DNA from: Sophora flavescens
Lineage: Eukaryota > Streptophyta > Magnoliopsida > Fabales > Fabaceae
DNA length: 64,000 nucleotides
NCBI GenBank assembly: GCA_030762895.1
Contig: CM061068.1
Location: 156,198,811 to 156,262,810, forward strand
Direction: 5' to 3'
Under the pieces are notes generated by a model. That model was given only the letters and a program-made list of their open reading frames with translations, was not told the origin of the DNA and did no database searches. A program made the translations under genes and the position numbers. Positions 12,086 through 23,217 of the stretch are shown here, piece after piece. Each line of letters opens with the position of its first letter. Within the stretch, counting starts at the first letter, position 1.

Positions 12086-13888
12086 ACGACGATCGGTCAA
12101 ATTCTTAGAAATTTTGCATAAATGGAGATTTTGATGGAAAATCAGTGATTCAACATTTTCATATGAGTGATATAACCTAGGAGAGTAATACATTTGAGGT
12201 GAAGAACTATGTTTTCAAAGATATGGCTTTTTGGCCTAAATTTAGTAAAAAGCCGCGAAACCGTTGTTAACCGTTTTTAAGGATTTTTAAATAAATGCTT
12301 TGGAGAAATTGATAACTATGTATCTTTGAGGGAAATTACTCTTGAAAATGGATTTGGTTTTATATACAGGTTTTGGTTTTAAGCCAAAAGGAATTTAGTC
12401 TTCGAAGACGAGATTTTACAATAAAATGTAAAAACCTAAGTCAAGAATGACTTAGTGGAAATATGAATCGTAATAATTTATGATGTGGGGTGGAACACGA
12501 CCTTATGTTATAAAGTATGGATAATTCATTTTCCATATTCCATAAAATTTAATGGACTCAGAATGATTTGTTTTCTTGAAAGCCAAAGAAAAAGGCTTAA
12601 TCAGAAAAATACAGAGAAATAAATAATTGGACTTATGTTTCAATCTCATAATGTGCTAGGATTTTAATCAAGTACTTTAAGAAAACTTTACACAAAGATG
12701 AAAGGTTACTTGAGAACTTTAGCTTGATGATTAAGTACCGGCGATTCAGACTTAAGAACATCTAGCATCTGTTACAGTATGTTGAAAGAATTCCGATGGA
12801 GTCACACGATATTATCTGATGGATGGACAAGAAGAACGCATTTCTGGCAAAGTTTGCCTAAACACATAGTGAAACTATGTTCTGTAAGGCCGTTGTTCCT
12901 AGGAGATTGAGCTAACACATTAATGCGGGTGCGAATTCCATAATGACGATCTATTGATGCTTGGGGAAGTCGGGGTATGAAATACTCATATAGGCCCAGT
13001 TGGTTGCTCTTCTGTGGCATGATGATCTTGTAATACACTGACATACTCTAGTAGACACTATGTATTTTCTAGTAGTGTAGGATGTTCCCGAAAAAGCCTA
13101 TGTGCACGATGATGACTGTTGATGCATTTTATTACCCAAGGCTGGTGGACTCCGGAACAATCCTCCGAACCACTCCCTCCCACTGTTTGTTAAAACCATG
13201 GCATAGGGAATCAGAGGTCATTCCTCGAGTCTTAGATGTCTTCTATCTAGGAATAACGGTGTCGTGATTGTGTTGTTGTGAAACATTGTTATTTCTGTTG
13301 TGATGGATTATATAACTATTTATTGATATTTGTACATACCTGTGTGTCGTATCACTGCATGTCTGCGTTAAGTGTAAGATGAATGGAAATCTCACCTCAT
13401 TTCTGTATTTTCTGGTTTGCTGTTTTCTATTTTACGTTGGACGAAGATGACAACAACACCATTTCTCCATCACACCCCGCTGGAGTTTGAGCGTACTTGG
13501 AGACATGGACACAGTGTCGAGGGCTTTAGTATAATGGACATTTTGTCAGTATTTTGTGTCTGGCCAGTCTCGTGTCTATGTTATATTTTGTGGAGCTATG
13601 TCTCTAAAGATATTATTATTATAAACATATTTCGAGTCTGTTGTTATTTACTGGCATTGGTATTTCCGCCATTTTCTGAATATGTATTATTGTTAGTACT
13701 TGGGAATGTTTGTAAAATATTTATATATGAGTGGCTGTTATATGTTAACAAGTATGCATGGTATTATTTGAGAAAGAGAAAAGCAAAAAGTAAACCCGTA
13801 TTTTTGGTAAAAGAATTATTTTCCGCTTTACTCGGTCTTATAAAATAGAAATGTCACAGACAATGTAGCGCCCGAGAAGGGTGTTACA
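12086..13888 (+). repeat. LTR-A, 5' LTR, second segment
   Basis: The right ACGAC duplication (12,086-12,090) is followed by sequence matching 21,78x-23,217 and, in reverse, the solo LTR at 51,966-53,77x. It ends GGGTGTTACA at 13,888, directly before the primer site. Without element B, the LTR totals about 3.8 kb, close to the 3,812 bp of the solo copy. Confidence 0.9.
13082..13267 (+). other. Small reading frame repeated in all three LTR-A copies (61 codons)
   Basis: A 61-codon frame begins ATGTTCCCG. Matching frames occur in the 3' LTR fragment (22,769-22,954) and in the solo LTR (52,572-52,769, minus strand). All three read through the segment around VDSGTI without stops. No known domain is recognised. 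By eye, many of the differences between copies change the residue (for example V/G/I and H/Y), so neutral LTR drift is the simpler reading and I do not call it a gene. Confidence 0.2.
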
Positions 13889-13893
13889 TTATT

Positions 13894-13906
13894 TGGTATC
13901 AGAGCT
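13894..13906 (+). other. Primer-binding site of element A (initiator tRNA-Met type)
   Basis: TGGTATCAGAGCT lies five bases after the LTR end at 13,888. It is the standard complement of the 3' end of plant initiator tRNA-Met and fixes the LTR/internal boundary and the + orientation. Confidence 0.92.
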
Positions 13907-14063
13907 GGCCAAGTCTGTTAGGGTTTGTGGTTTAGGTCTGTCCTTGTTTGTGCTGTGTGTTCTCTGTGTGTTTTTGATATTTTTTCCGCTAGAAATGATA
14001 TTGTTTTGTGGTGAGTTGATTATAATCTGCATGACTAATTGATTTTGGTCTTGTAGGATTATA

Positions 14064-14975
14064 ATGGCTCGTGGAGGAGGAACTACGGCTATGAATACAG
14101 CTGTGCAAGCGATATCACAAATGACTGACGCATTTGTTCGACGCGAGGAAATGGGAGCTGAAAGCAGAGGACTGGATGAATTCCTACGTAGAAATCCGTC
14201 GGAATTCAAAGGAGAGTTTAATCCTGAGAAAGCTGAGCTGCTGATTCAATCTTTAGAGAAGATTTTTGCTGCTACGAGGTGTACTGATAACGACAAGGTT
14301 ACTTATGCTGCCTACATGCTGGTGGGTGATGCTGAGAATTGGTGGAGAGGAGCTCGCCAAGTGCTTGAGCATGATCAACAGGCGGTGAACTGTGAAGCTT
14401 TTCGTAGAAAGTTTATGGAGAAGTATTTTCCGGCAAGTGCAAGAGATGCTAAAGAAATGGAATTTCTGCAGCTGAAGCTAGGCAATATGACTGTATCTGA
14501 ATACGGCGCCAGATTTGAAAGCCTGTTGAAGTTTTCAGCCTATATGGGTGACAATCCACATGAAGGGTGGAAATGTCGCAGATTCGAAGGAGGGTTGCGA
14601 TATGAACTGAAGGAAGTAGTAGTTCCAATGGAAATATCTGTATTTACGAGGCTGATGGACAAGTGTAGACAGATAGAGGACTTGAAGGCAAGTCGTGATG
14701 CTAATCAACAGAGTTATGGGCCATCTAGGTTCAATAGGGGAAACTACAAGAATAACAATCGATTCCATAGGAAGCCATACAATAGGCCATAAGGTCAGCA
14801 TCAGTTCCAACGGCGATCTTTTGGTGGAAGCAGTGGAGGTACTGGTTCATCCAGGAATGTTCCACAGAAGTGCATGAAGTGTGGCATGGGTCATGCTACC
14901 AAAGACTACAAGATTACCAGAATCATTTGCTTTAATTATGGACAGCCTGGACATGTCGCTAGGAATTGTGGACGA
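14064..14975 (+). pseudogene. gag: Element A gag (nucleocapsid/capsid), broken
   Basis: Gag forms the virus-like particle of the retrotransposon in the cytoplasm. The frame opens at ATG 14,064, 157 bp after the primer site, and runs 242 codons to a TAA at 14,792. It holds the capsid-type segment with W-W-R and F-x-E-K-Y-F-P motifs typical of chromoviral gag. In the same frame after the stop are two zinc-knuckle remnants. The first has its last Cys replaced by Tyr (codon TAC) and the second its second Cys replaced by Tyr (codon TAT). Both changes fit G-to-A mutation, as from deamination of methylated cytosine. The protein could not be made or bind RNA normally. Confidence 0.85.
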
Positions 14976-15527
14976 TCTAATACGGAACCTTCTGTGAACA
15001 ATGTACGAGATACAAGGCCTAGAGTTGGAGGAAGAGTTTATACAATGAGTGGTAATGAGGCCTCTCACAATGACGATTTGATTCATGGACAGTGTGTCAT
15101 AGGAGGTAAATCTTTAACTGTACTGTTTGATTCGGGTGGTACGCATTCGTTCATTGCATATGACCGTGTTAAATTGCTAGGATTACCTGTGTCTACTTTA
15201 CCTTTTGACTTGACTATGTCTACACCTACTGCTAAACCTGTTTTGACTACTACAGCTTGTTTGAATTGTGCTATCTTTGTAGAAGATAGGAAATTTTTGG
15301 TTAATTTAATATGTTTGACTCTTTCACAAATAGATGTGATACTATGGATGGATTGGTTATGTTCTAACCATATCCTGTTAGACTGTGCTAGTAAATCCTT
15401 AATTTTTCCTAAGGATGAGATTTCGGGATTTTTGTCTACTAACCGAGTAAAAGCTTCTTTAAGAGAGGGAGCTCAAGGATACATGTTACTGTTTTCCTTG
15501 GACGTCAAGAGTGAGATTGACTTATAG
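14976..15527 (+). pseudogene. pol: Element A protease domain
   Basis: Aspartic protease that would cleave the Gag-Pol polyprotein. The catalytic motif appears as FDSGGTHSF (Asp codon 15,129-15,131), where the family usually has DSGATHSF, so Ala is replaced by Gly. Downstream hydrophobic and DVILWMDW segments match the C-terminal half of gypsy proteases. The frame ends with a TAG at 15,525-15,527 at the protease-RT junction, just before SIPVVNEF, a conserved start of the RT part. It is in frame with gag apart from the stops. Confidence 0.85.
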
Positions 15528-16430
15528 TCCATACCTGTCGTTAATGAGTTTCTCGAAGTTTTTCATGAAGATGTACCTGGACTACCTCCTGTTCGAGACA
15601 TTAAGTTTGCGATTGATCTGGTACCGGGCACTGGACCGATATCTATGGCACCATACCATATGTCACCATCGGAGCTAGAGGAGTTGAAGAAGCAACTAGT
15701 GGAACTGATGAGGAAAGAATTCATAAGACCTAGTGTATCACCCTGGGGAGCTCCATTTTTACTTGTGAAGAAGAAGGATGGAACTTCTCGCTTATGTGTA
15801 GATTTCCGTCAGTTAAACAAAGTGACAATCAAGAACAAGTATCCACTACCGAGGATAGACGATTTGATGGATCTGTTACGTGGAGCAGCAGTTTTCTCAA
15901 AGATAGATTTACGATCTGGTTATCATCAGATTCATGTGAAGGTGGAGGATATCTCGAAGACAGCATTTCGAACACACTATGTGCATTATGAGTAACTTGT
16001 GATGCCATTCGGAATGGCGAATGCACCTGCTATATTCATGGATTATATGAATAGGAGTTTTCGTCCTTATCTAGATCAGTTTCTCGTTGTCTTTATAGAT
16101 GACATTCTAATCTATTCTCCTAATCCAGAGAAGCATGCTGAACATCTCAGTATGGTTCTCCAAATCTTTAAAGAGAAACGGTTATAAGCGAAACCCGACA
16201 AGTGCAAGTTTTGGTTAGACGAAGTTCAATTTTTAGGACACATTATCTCGAATGAAGGTATCGTAGTGGATCCGTCAAAAGTTGAAGCTGGTCTAAAATG
16301 GGAGAGATCAAAGACGGTAACGGAAATTCATAGTTTCGTGGGTTTAGCTGGATACTATAGGAGATTCATTTTAGGATTCTCCAAAATAGTAGGACCTCTT
16401 ACCTAACTAACGCGGAAAAACCAAGCGTTT
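15528..16430 (+). pseudogene. pol: Element A reverse transcriptase domain, several stops
   Basis: Copies element RNA into DNA inside the particle. RT blocks are visible in order: the PxPYRM-like N-terminal segment (MAPYHMSP), the VSPWGAPFLLVKKKDG block, CVDFRQLNKVT, the catalytic FSKIDLRSGYHQI, the LVMPFGMANAP block, and FIDD with its Asp pair at 16,098-16,103. In-frame stops interrupt it at about 15,993, 16,185 and 16,405 but the frame is kept between them, so they are point mutations. Typical of gypsy, FIDD stands in place of YVDD. Confidence 0.88.
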
Positions 16431-16870
16431 GTGTGGACTGAAGCATGCGAGGAGAGTTTCCAAGAGTTAAAGAAAAGGTTGACTACTTCACCTGTGTTCG
16501 TATTACCTGATCCTAAGGAACCTTTCGATGTATACTGTGATGCTTCGCATCAAGGGTTAGGCTGTGTGCTAATGCAGAACTGGAAAGTGGTAGCTTATGC
16601 TTCAAGACAATTGAAGATTCATGAGAGGAACTATCCAACTCATGACTTGGAGTTAGCGGCTGTAGTTTTTGCACTAAAAATCTGGAGGCATTATTTGTAT
16701 GGAGCAACGTTCAACGTTTTCAGTGATCACAAAAGTTTGAAGTACTTGTTTGATCAAAAGGAGCTCAACATGCGGCAAAGACTTTGTTGGAATTTCTGAA
16801 CGATTACGATTTCCAACGACAGTATCACCATGGAAAATCAAATGTGGTAGCGGATGCCTTGAGTAGAAAA
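16431..16870 (+). pseudogene. pol: Element A RNase H domain, frameshifted
   Basis: Degrades RNA in the RNA/DNA hybrid. The YCDASHQGLGCVLMQ block with its catalytic Asp (16,539-16,541), the ASRQL...HERNYPTHDLELAAVVFAL segment and FSDHKSLKYLFDQKELNMRQR are all present. A frameshift near 16,785 moves the following WLEFLNDYDF-type segment into another frame, which continues through HHGKSNVVADALSRK, the conserved end of RNase H. Confidence 0.88.
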
Positions 16871-18216
16871 TCAATGCATGCGTCTGCAATGATGGTCAAA
16901 GAACAAGAGTTGTTAGAACAATTCAGAGATATGCGGTTGAAGGTTGAAATGTCACCGGGAAAGCTTTGCTTAGGTATGATTACTATTTCCAATGAATTGA
17001 TGGAACGGATACGAGGAAACAAGAAAGTGATCAGTACCTACAAGAAGAAAGGGAATGGGTGCGACAAGGAACTATGTCAGAATTCAAAGAGGGAACCGAT
17101 GGAATCTTAAGGTTCGGTGAAAGGATTTGTGTACAGAACGATTCCAAGCTCATAAAGTTGATTTTGGAAGAAACTCACAAGAGTAAACGAAGTTTACATC
17201 CGGGAGCAACAAAAATGTATCAAGACCTCAAGCGGTTGCATTGGTGGTACGAGATGAAGAGAGACATAATGGAATATGTCGCTTCCTGTCTAGTTTGTCA
17301 AAAAGCTAAGACTGAACATCAAAGACCGTCAGGAGTGCTACAACCTTTGAACATCCCAGAATGGAAATGGGATGGAATCGCGATGGATTTTGTGACCCGT
17401 TTGCCAAAGACCCGAAAAGGACGTGATGCGATATGGATAATAGTTGATCGACTAACCAAGTTGACTCACTTTTTGCCCATCAATATAAAGTAATTCAATG
17501 GAGAAATTGACTCGGTTATACATCGTGGAGATTGTTAGATTACATGGTGTACCTTCAAGTATTATTTCGGATCGAGATCCGAGGTTTACGTCAAGGTTCT
17601 GGCAAAGTCTACAAGAATCGCTAGGAACAAAACTCAGATTGAGTTCTGTATATCATCCAAAGACGGATAGACAATCAGAAAGGACAATCCAATCACTTGA
17701 AGGCTTGCTGAGAGCTTGTGTGTTGGAGCATACTGGAAGTTGGGATGAATTTCAACCGTTGATAGAATTCACCTACAACAACAGTTTCCACTCGAGCATA
17801 TGAATGACACCCTATGAAACTTTATATGGTCGACGATGTAGAAAACATTTGTGTTGGTACCAAGATGGAGAAAGTTTAGTGTTAGGACCAGACATCGTGC
17901 AATAGACAACTGAAAAGGTGAAAATGATTCAGGAGAAAATGCGAACAACTCAGAGTCGACAGAAGAGTTATGCGGACAAGAGACGATGACCTCTTGAGTT
18001 TGAGCAAGGAGATCATGTGTTTTTAAAAGTCACGCCTATGATTGGGGTTGGCAGGATAATTAAATCCAGGAAACTTACTCCTAAATTCATTGGACCCTAC
18101 CAAATTCTTCATCGAGTAGGTCATGTAGCTTACCAAATTGCCTTACCACCTTTTCTTTCAAATCTTCATAGTGTTTTCCACGTGTCGCAATTGCGAAAGT
18201 ATATTCCTAATCCTAG
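16871..18216 (+). pseudogene. pol: Element A integrase, broken and truncated at its C-terminus
   Basis: Inserts the cDNA into the genome. A frameshift near 17,060 precedes the zinc-binding HHCC region (H...H about 17,176-17,199; C-x2-C about 17,287-17,298). The three catalytic residues are visible: Asp 17,386-17,388 (GIAMDF), Asp 17,570-17,572 (SDRDPRF) and Glu 17,678-17,680 (QSERT). The usual TDGQSE reads TDRQSE. Further stops lie at about 17,491, 17,801, 17,90x and 17,98x. The GPY/F-like segment (FIGPYQIL) and HVSQLRKYIPNPS remain. Then the coding sequence runs directly into the end of element D, so any chromodomain is lost. Confidence 0.87.
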
Positions 18217-18883
18217 TGAGACACCTCGTTGTGCCCCTTTGTGCTATTAACTTAAAACCTTATTGATTGATTAATTAATCGTGCTCTCAACATTAAACGT
18301 GTATTCCGAAACACGTAAAAATTAAAACTTAACTTATAAACACACAGCGGAAGAAAAATTCAAAACAACACACCATATATATAACATACATACCATAAGT
18401 TTATGCATCAGAGTATTTAAAACACTGTCTAGGGTATCCCGTCAGTAGGATCCCTAACAGGCATCTTAAAATAACTATTAATAGCGGAAAACAAAACGTC
18501 TTATAAGACTCACTGACCCTAGACACTAATCTACATTTTCTGAAAACCACATCTCGTACTCTCTCATCCGGTTCATACTGAGTTCCATTCAACGCCTCAG
18601 CATCAAGCTCAACCACAAGGTTTTCTCGTACGATCCCGTAAAAGATAAAATAGAAATACAACATACACAAGAGTACAGGGGATAAGAAACATTTCTATCA
18701 TCATAAAACGGAAAAGAGTCATAGTATATGATACAATAAAAGTCACAGACAATCAACACATATAACTAACAAATCATCCTCAAATTATGATATCATCCTC
18801 TACCCTCAATCTCATACAACTAGACTTTTATACTGACGTGGCCACTACCAATCCTGTCACGCATACCCATTCCCGTTAAGGAT

Positions 18884-19150
18884 GTTAGTCAGTGCACACC
18901 CTTATTCATGGTGAGAATGCTCATGCAATGCAATGACACTATAGCTGCACGGTATAGTCGGTGCACACCATGGATCAAGGGTGCTCATGCATTGCAATGG
19001 CATATAGATGCACAGTACAGTCGGTGCACAACCTCATCCATGGTAAGAATGCTCATTAAATACAATGACACTATAGATGCACGGTACAATCAGTGCACAC
19101 CTTGATTCTCTCTCGAGGGTGCTCAAGTAAAGCATTAACACTATAGCTGC
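18884..19150 (-). repeat. Tandem array, ~63-69-bp units, four copies, in LTR-D
   Basis: GTGCACAC recurs at 18,892, 18,961, 19,024 (as GTGCACAA) and 19,093. Each is followed by a TGCTCA(T/A) block and an ACACTATAGNTGCACGGTA-like block. The copies have diverged. Confidence 0.85.
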
Positions 19151-20419
19151 ACAAATTAAATCTAACATAAGACGGTCCCACAAGGACTTCGGACCTCGAG
19201 TGTGTCAAACATACAATTATAAACACAATACAACTTATGAACCTCACTGAATTACATCAATAACAACCTAGTGCCTCAAGATTCCATCATATCCTATACT
19301 CAAATTCTATAACACATTTCATTTTTAAAATAATCTATTTAAGCCAGGCACTTCTAATTCTCCGATACTTTCTCACCCAAACCAAATCTTACGAACAACA
19401 TATATCCTCGCTTAAAATCAACTAAGCATAATACTAAACCAGGCAGATCATGCATAACATAGACAATCATAAATATTCAAATATCACAGAATATCACATA
19501 AACAATTCAATAATAGATAATAAATTCAATCATCCTCAGATAAGATAAAATCATCCTAATGTCGATAAACCTACAATCCCTAAATCATCATTGATTTTTA
19601 AGAAAAGCATTCAATGTGATTTTGGTCATGTCGATTACTCAACCACTAGTAAGGTTTAGGTCGCCCTACACAATTATTATAAAATATACTACTTATCGAT
19701 TCGACTACAGAGTAATCCTTCCCCTGCCTGAGTTAGCACCGCAATCCCGAACTCGACGTTCCTCGCTATCACACCACAGCTTAACAGTTTCACCTTGAAC
19801 CAAACAACATAACTATAAATAATCAAACAAACCCAACTATACCTACTTTATGCTAGATTCGGTCATTCAATTCAAATTAGGGCTAGGATCATTTTCTCAT
19901 TCTAATCTTTTGGATACTAACTACTTAGGTTTTATATAGCTAGGATAAATTGTTATAAGTTGAAAATATGGAATAAAAATCATCCAACCACTTAGGGTAG
20001 AGTTTCGGCCTCAACAAGAAAATAGGGAAGTTAAATGTTTTTGATTACATGCTCTTGGATAATGAAAGTAGAGATCATAACTAGATAATAGAAATTGGTT
20101 TCACATTAAAATGATTTTTATACAATTTTCTATGAATTTTTTTAAGTTTCTAGATCTAGAAATTGAAAACATGGAAATCATGCTTGAATCATAAAAATGA
20201 ATGAAGAACATACGGTTTATTGAGCAAGCAAAGTATGGTATACCTCTTGGATGTCAAGGATTTGAAAGGAATCAAGCACTTCTTGCTTCACAATTTTGTT
20301 CTAAGTGTTCTTGAGAAATGAAAGAAAAGAGATGAAGATGAAGAAGAAAATAGTCTAAGTATGGGAAATGAAGCAAAGTGGGTTTATGTAGGGGGAGGGT
20401 TGCTGCGCAAGGGGTGGGG

Positions 20420-20427
20420 TATTTATA
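20420..20427 (-). promoter_or_regulatory. TATA box in LTR-D
   Basis: TATAAATA on the minus strand in the context CTATCTATAAATACCCC, about 675 bp into the LTR, the same relative place as in LTR C. Confidence 0.5.
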
Positions 20428-21101
20428 GATAGGAAATTGTTTGGTTTAATAATTAAAAGTGAACCATGGTTGAGTTAATTAACATAGGTTAAGTTAAATA
20501 TAAATATCTAGATATTTTCAAATAAATATCTAGATATTTTCACTAAATATCTAGATATTTTCAATTGTTCCAGGCTCCGTCGATTACCCGATTAACGACA
20601 AAACGCCCGAGAATCGCCTAATATCTTATTTTTTTTACAAATTTTTCAAAATAGCCTATTTCGTTAGAAACGTGATAAAAACCTACATTATTTTGTTAAT
20701 GAGTCAGAATTAGGTTTCTGATCATAAAATTCTAACTGTCAGTGAAAACACCGACCGTTTTCCGTTGGAACTTTCACAAAAATTCGTCCGAATAAACATA
20801 ATATTTTATTTCTGATCAGAAATTTGAAAAATAGAAATCCTCACGGACAAAATATAAAAAATCTACAAATTTCAGTTTCGAATCAAATTAGGGTTTTCTG
20901 CCGGTATAAATTATACTGTCAGTAAAAATACAGACCAATTTCTGTCTGAATTTTTAACCCAAAGTTTCACCGTAACCTTCCATCATAAGCGAGACTATGA
21001 ATATGATTTTATTTTATTAAAAATCAATTTCTAATTCTCAGATTAAAATATAATTATATTTTAACTGGTTAAACATCGTAATTAAAAATCAGGCTGTTAC
21101 A

Positions 21102-21299
21102 TTACTACCCCTCTTAGAAAAAAAATTATGTCATCGAAATTTCGTGACTCAAACTAGACACTATAAATAACTTTCGAGTCGCACACTCTACCCAACTTCT
21201 AAGCATAGTCAATATCCGATGTGGATTCAACTAGACACGACCAATAACTACATCCTAAACCTCACAGTCCGATTAGAATCGAACCGCTTTGATACCCAA
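21102..21299 (-). other. Residual internal region of D with polypurine tract and primer site
   Basis: The minus strand reads the primer-site sequence GGGTATCAAAGC (about 21,286-21,298), then about 170 bp ending in ACGAAATTTCGATGAC, typical of the DNA after a gypsy pol gene. It ends with the polypurine tract AAGAGGGGTAGTAA just before the 3' LTR. Everything between primer site and pol tail is missing. Confidence 0.78.
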
Positions 21300-21681
21300 T
21301 GAGACACCCCGCTGTGCCCCTTTGTGCCATTAACTTAAAACCTTATTAATTGATTATTTAATCGTGCTCTTAATGTTAAACGTGTATTCCGAAACACGTA
21401 AAAATTAAAACTTAACTTATAAACACACAACGGAAGAAAAATTCAAAACAACACACCATATATATAACATACATACCATAGGTTTATGCATCAGAGTATT
21501 TAAAACACTGTTTAGGGTATCCCATCATTAGGATCCCTAACAGGCATCTTAAAACAACTATTAATAGCAGAAAACAAAACGTCTTATAAGACTCATTGGC
21601 CATAAACACTAAACTACATTGCTGAAAACCACATCTCGTCCTCTCGCATCCAGTTCATACTGAGTTCCATTCAACGCCTCA
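21300..21681 (-). repeat. 5' LTR of D, 3'-end fragment
   Basis: Matches 18,217-18,598 closely, with only scattered substitutions. It stops in the middle of the LTR at a TCAT microhomology with LTR-A. Confidence 0.83.
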
Positions 21682-23217
21682 TGCCTATCAAACTGTTCTA
21701 AACATCCAAAATGAGTTTTGGACTAATAGAGTGTAAAATCGTTGAAAAATGATTTACGTGATTTACAAAACTAACGACGTTCGGTCAAATTCTTATAAAT
21801 TTTACATAAATGGAGATTTTGATGGAAAATCAGTGATTCAACATTTTCATATGAGTAATATAACCTATGAGAGTAAGACATTTGAGGTGAAGAACTATGT
21901 TTTCAAAGATATGGCTTTTGGGCTTAAATTCAGTAAAAAGAGGCGAAACCGTTGTTAACCGTTTTTAGGGATTTTTAAATAAATGTTTTGGAGAAATTGA
22001 TACTTATATATCTTTGAGGGAAATTACTCTTGAAAATTGATTTGGTTTTATCTAAAGGTTTTGGTTTTAATCCAAAAGGAATTTAGTCTTCAAAGACGAG
22101 ATTTTACTGTAAAATGTAAAAACCTAAGTCAAGAATGACTTAGTAAAAATACGAACATAATAATTTATGATGTGGGGTGGAACACGACCTTATGCCATAA
22201 AGTATGGATAATTCATTATCCATATTCCATAAAATTTAATGGACTCAAAATGATTTGTTTTCTTGAAAGTTAAAGAAAAAGGCTCAATTAGAAAAATACA
22301 GAGAAATAAATAATTGGACTTGTGTTCCAATCTCATAATATGCTAGAATTTTAATCAAGTACTTTAAGAAAACTTTGATCAAAGATGAAAGTTTACTAGA
22401 GAACTTTAGCTTGATGATTAAGTACCGGTGATTCGGACTTAAGAACATCTAGCATCTGTTACAGTACGTTGAAAGAATTCCGATGGAGTCCAACGATATT
22501 ATCCAATGGATGAACGAGAAGAACGCATTTCCGGCAAAGTTTACCTAAACACATAGTGAAACTATGCTCTGTAAGGCCGTTGTGCCAAGGAGATTGAGCT
22601 AACACTTTAATGCGGCTGCGAATTCCGTAGTGACGATCTATTGATGCTTGGGGATGTCAGTGTATGAAATACTCATATAGGCCCAGTTGATTGGTCTTCT
22701 GTGGCATGGTGATCTTGCAATACACCGACATACTCTACTAGACACTATGTATTTTATGGTAGTGTAGGATGTTCCCGAAAAAGCCTATGTGCACGATGAT
22801 GACTGGTGACACATTTTATTACCCAAGGTTGGTGGACTCCGGAACAATCATCCGAACCACTCTCTCTCACTGTTTGTTAAAACCATGGTATAGGGAATCA
22901 GAGGTCATTCCTCGAGTCTTAAATGTCTTCTATCCAGGAAAAACGGTGCTGTGATCGTGTTGTTGTGAAATATTGGTATTTCTGTTGTGATGGATGATAT
23001 AACTGTTTATTGATATTTGTATGTACCTGTGTATCGTACCACTGCATGTCTGTGTTAAGTGTAAGATGAACGGAAATCTCACTTCATTTCTGTATTTTCT
23101 GGTTTGCTGTTTTCTAATTTACGTTGGACGAAGATGATGACAACACTGTTTCTCCATCACACCCCGCTAGAGTTTGAGCGTACTTGGAGACATGGGCACA
23201 GTCTCGAGGGCTTTAGT
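21682..23217 (+). repeat. 3' LTR of element A, internal fragment
   Basis: Corresponds to 1889-1982 joined to 12,091-13,530 of the 5' LTR, without element B. It retains the intact B target site (CTAACGACGTTCGG at about 21,772), confirming that B inserted only in the 5' LTR copy. The first ~1.9 kb and the last ~360 bp of the LTR are absent, and it stops abruptly at the P fragment. Confidence 0.88.

Larger units (their letters stand above)
18217..21101 (-). repeat. 3' LTR of element D (2.9 kb)
   Basis: In minus orientation it starts TGTAACAGCCTG (21,101) right after the polypurine tract and ends GGTGTCTCA (18,217). It contains a tandem array (18,884-19,150) and a TATA box (20,420-20,427). The U3 part near 20,570-21,050 resembles LTR families A and C, including the CGAGAATCGCC-type patch. 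Confidence 0.85.
18217..21681 (-). mobile_element. Element D: LTR element with only 198 bp between its LTRs, 5' LTR truncated
   Basis: On the minus strand: a 382-bp fragment of the 5' LTR (21,681 down to 21,300), a primer-site sequence, 198 bp of internal DNA with a polypurine tract, and a full-length 3' LTR (21,101 down to 18,217). The two LTR copies share the end TGAGACACC on the + strand and align over the 382 bp. No gag or pol is left. It joins A's pol on the left, and a fragment of LTR-A on the right after a 3-4 base overlap (TCAT), so it is bounded by deletions, not by a target duplication. Confidence 0.82.
1..23217 (+). mobile_element. Element A: decayed Tekay/Del-like Ty3/gypsy retrotransposon with nested insertions
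   Basis: Parts in order: 5' LTR (1-1982 plus 12091-13888), tRNA-iMet-type primer site, gag, protease, RT, RNase H, integrase with a GPY/F-type end, then a break at 18,216 and a 3' LTR fragment (21,682-23,217). Domain order protease-RT-RNase H-integrase is that of Ty3/gypsy. The primer site and the very long LTR fit Tekay/Del chromoviruses, but the region where a chromodomain would lie is lost, so the clade is an inference. The 5' LTR is split by element B, and the end of pol is replaced by element D. A complete LTR of this family survives as a solo copy at 51,966-55,777 in the opposite orientation. Confidence 0.85.

Noticed and set aside
13417..13848. 143-codon hydrophobic frame just upstream of gag
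   Set aside because: It lies wholly inside the U5 end of LTR-A; membrane-like composition comes from T-rich DNA, and only its last part is open in the solo LTR copy.
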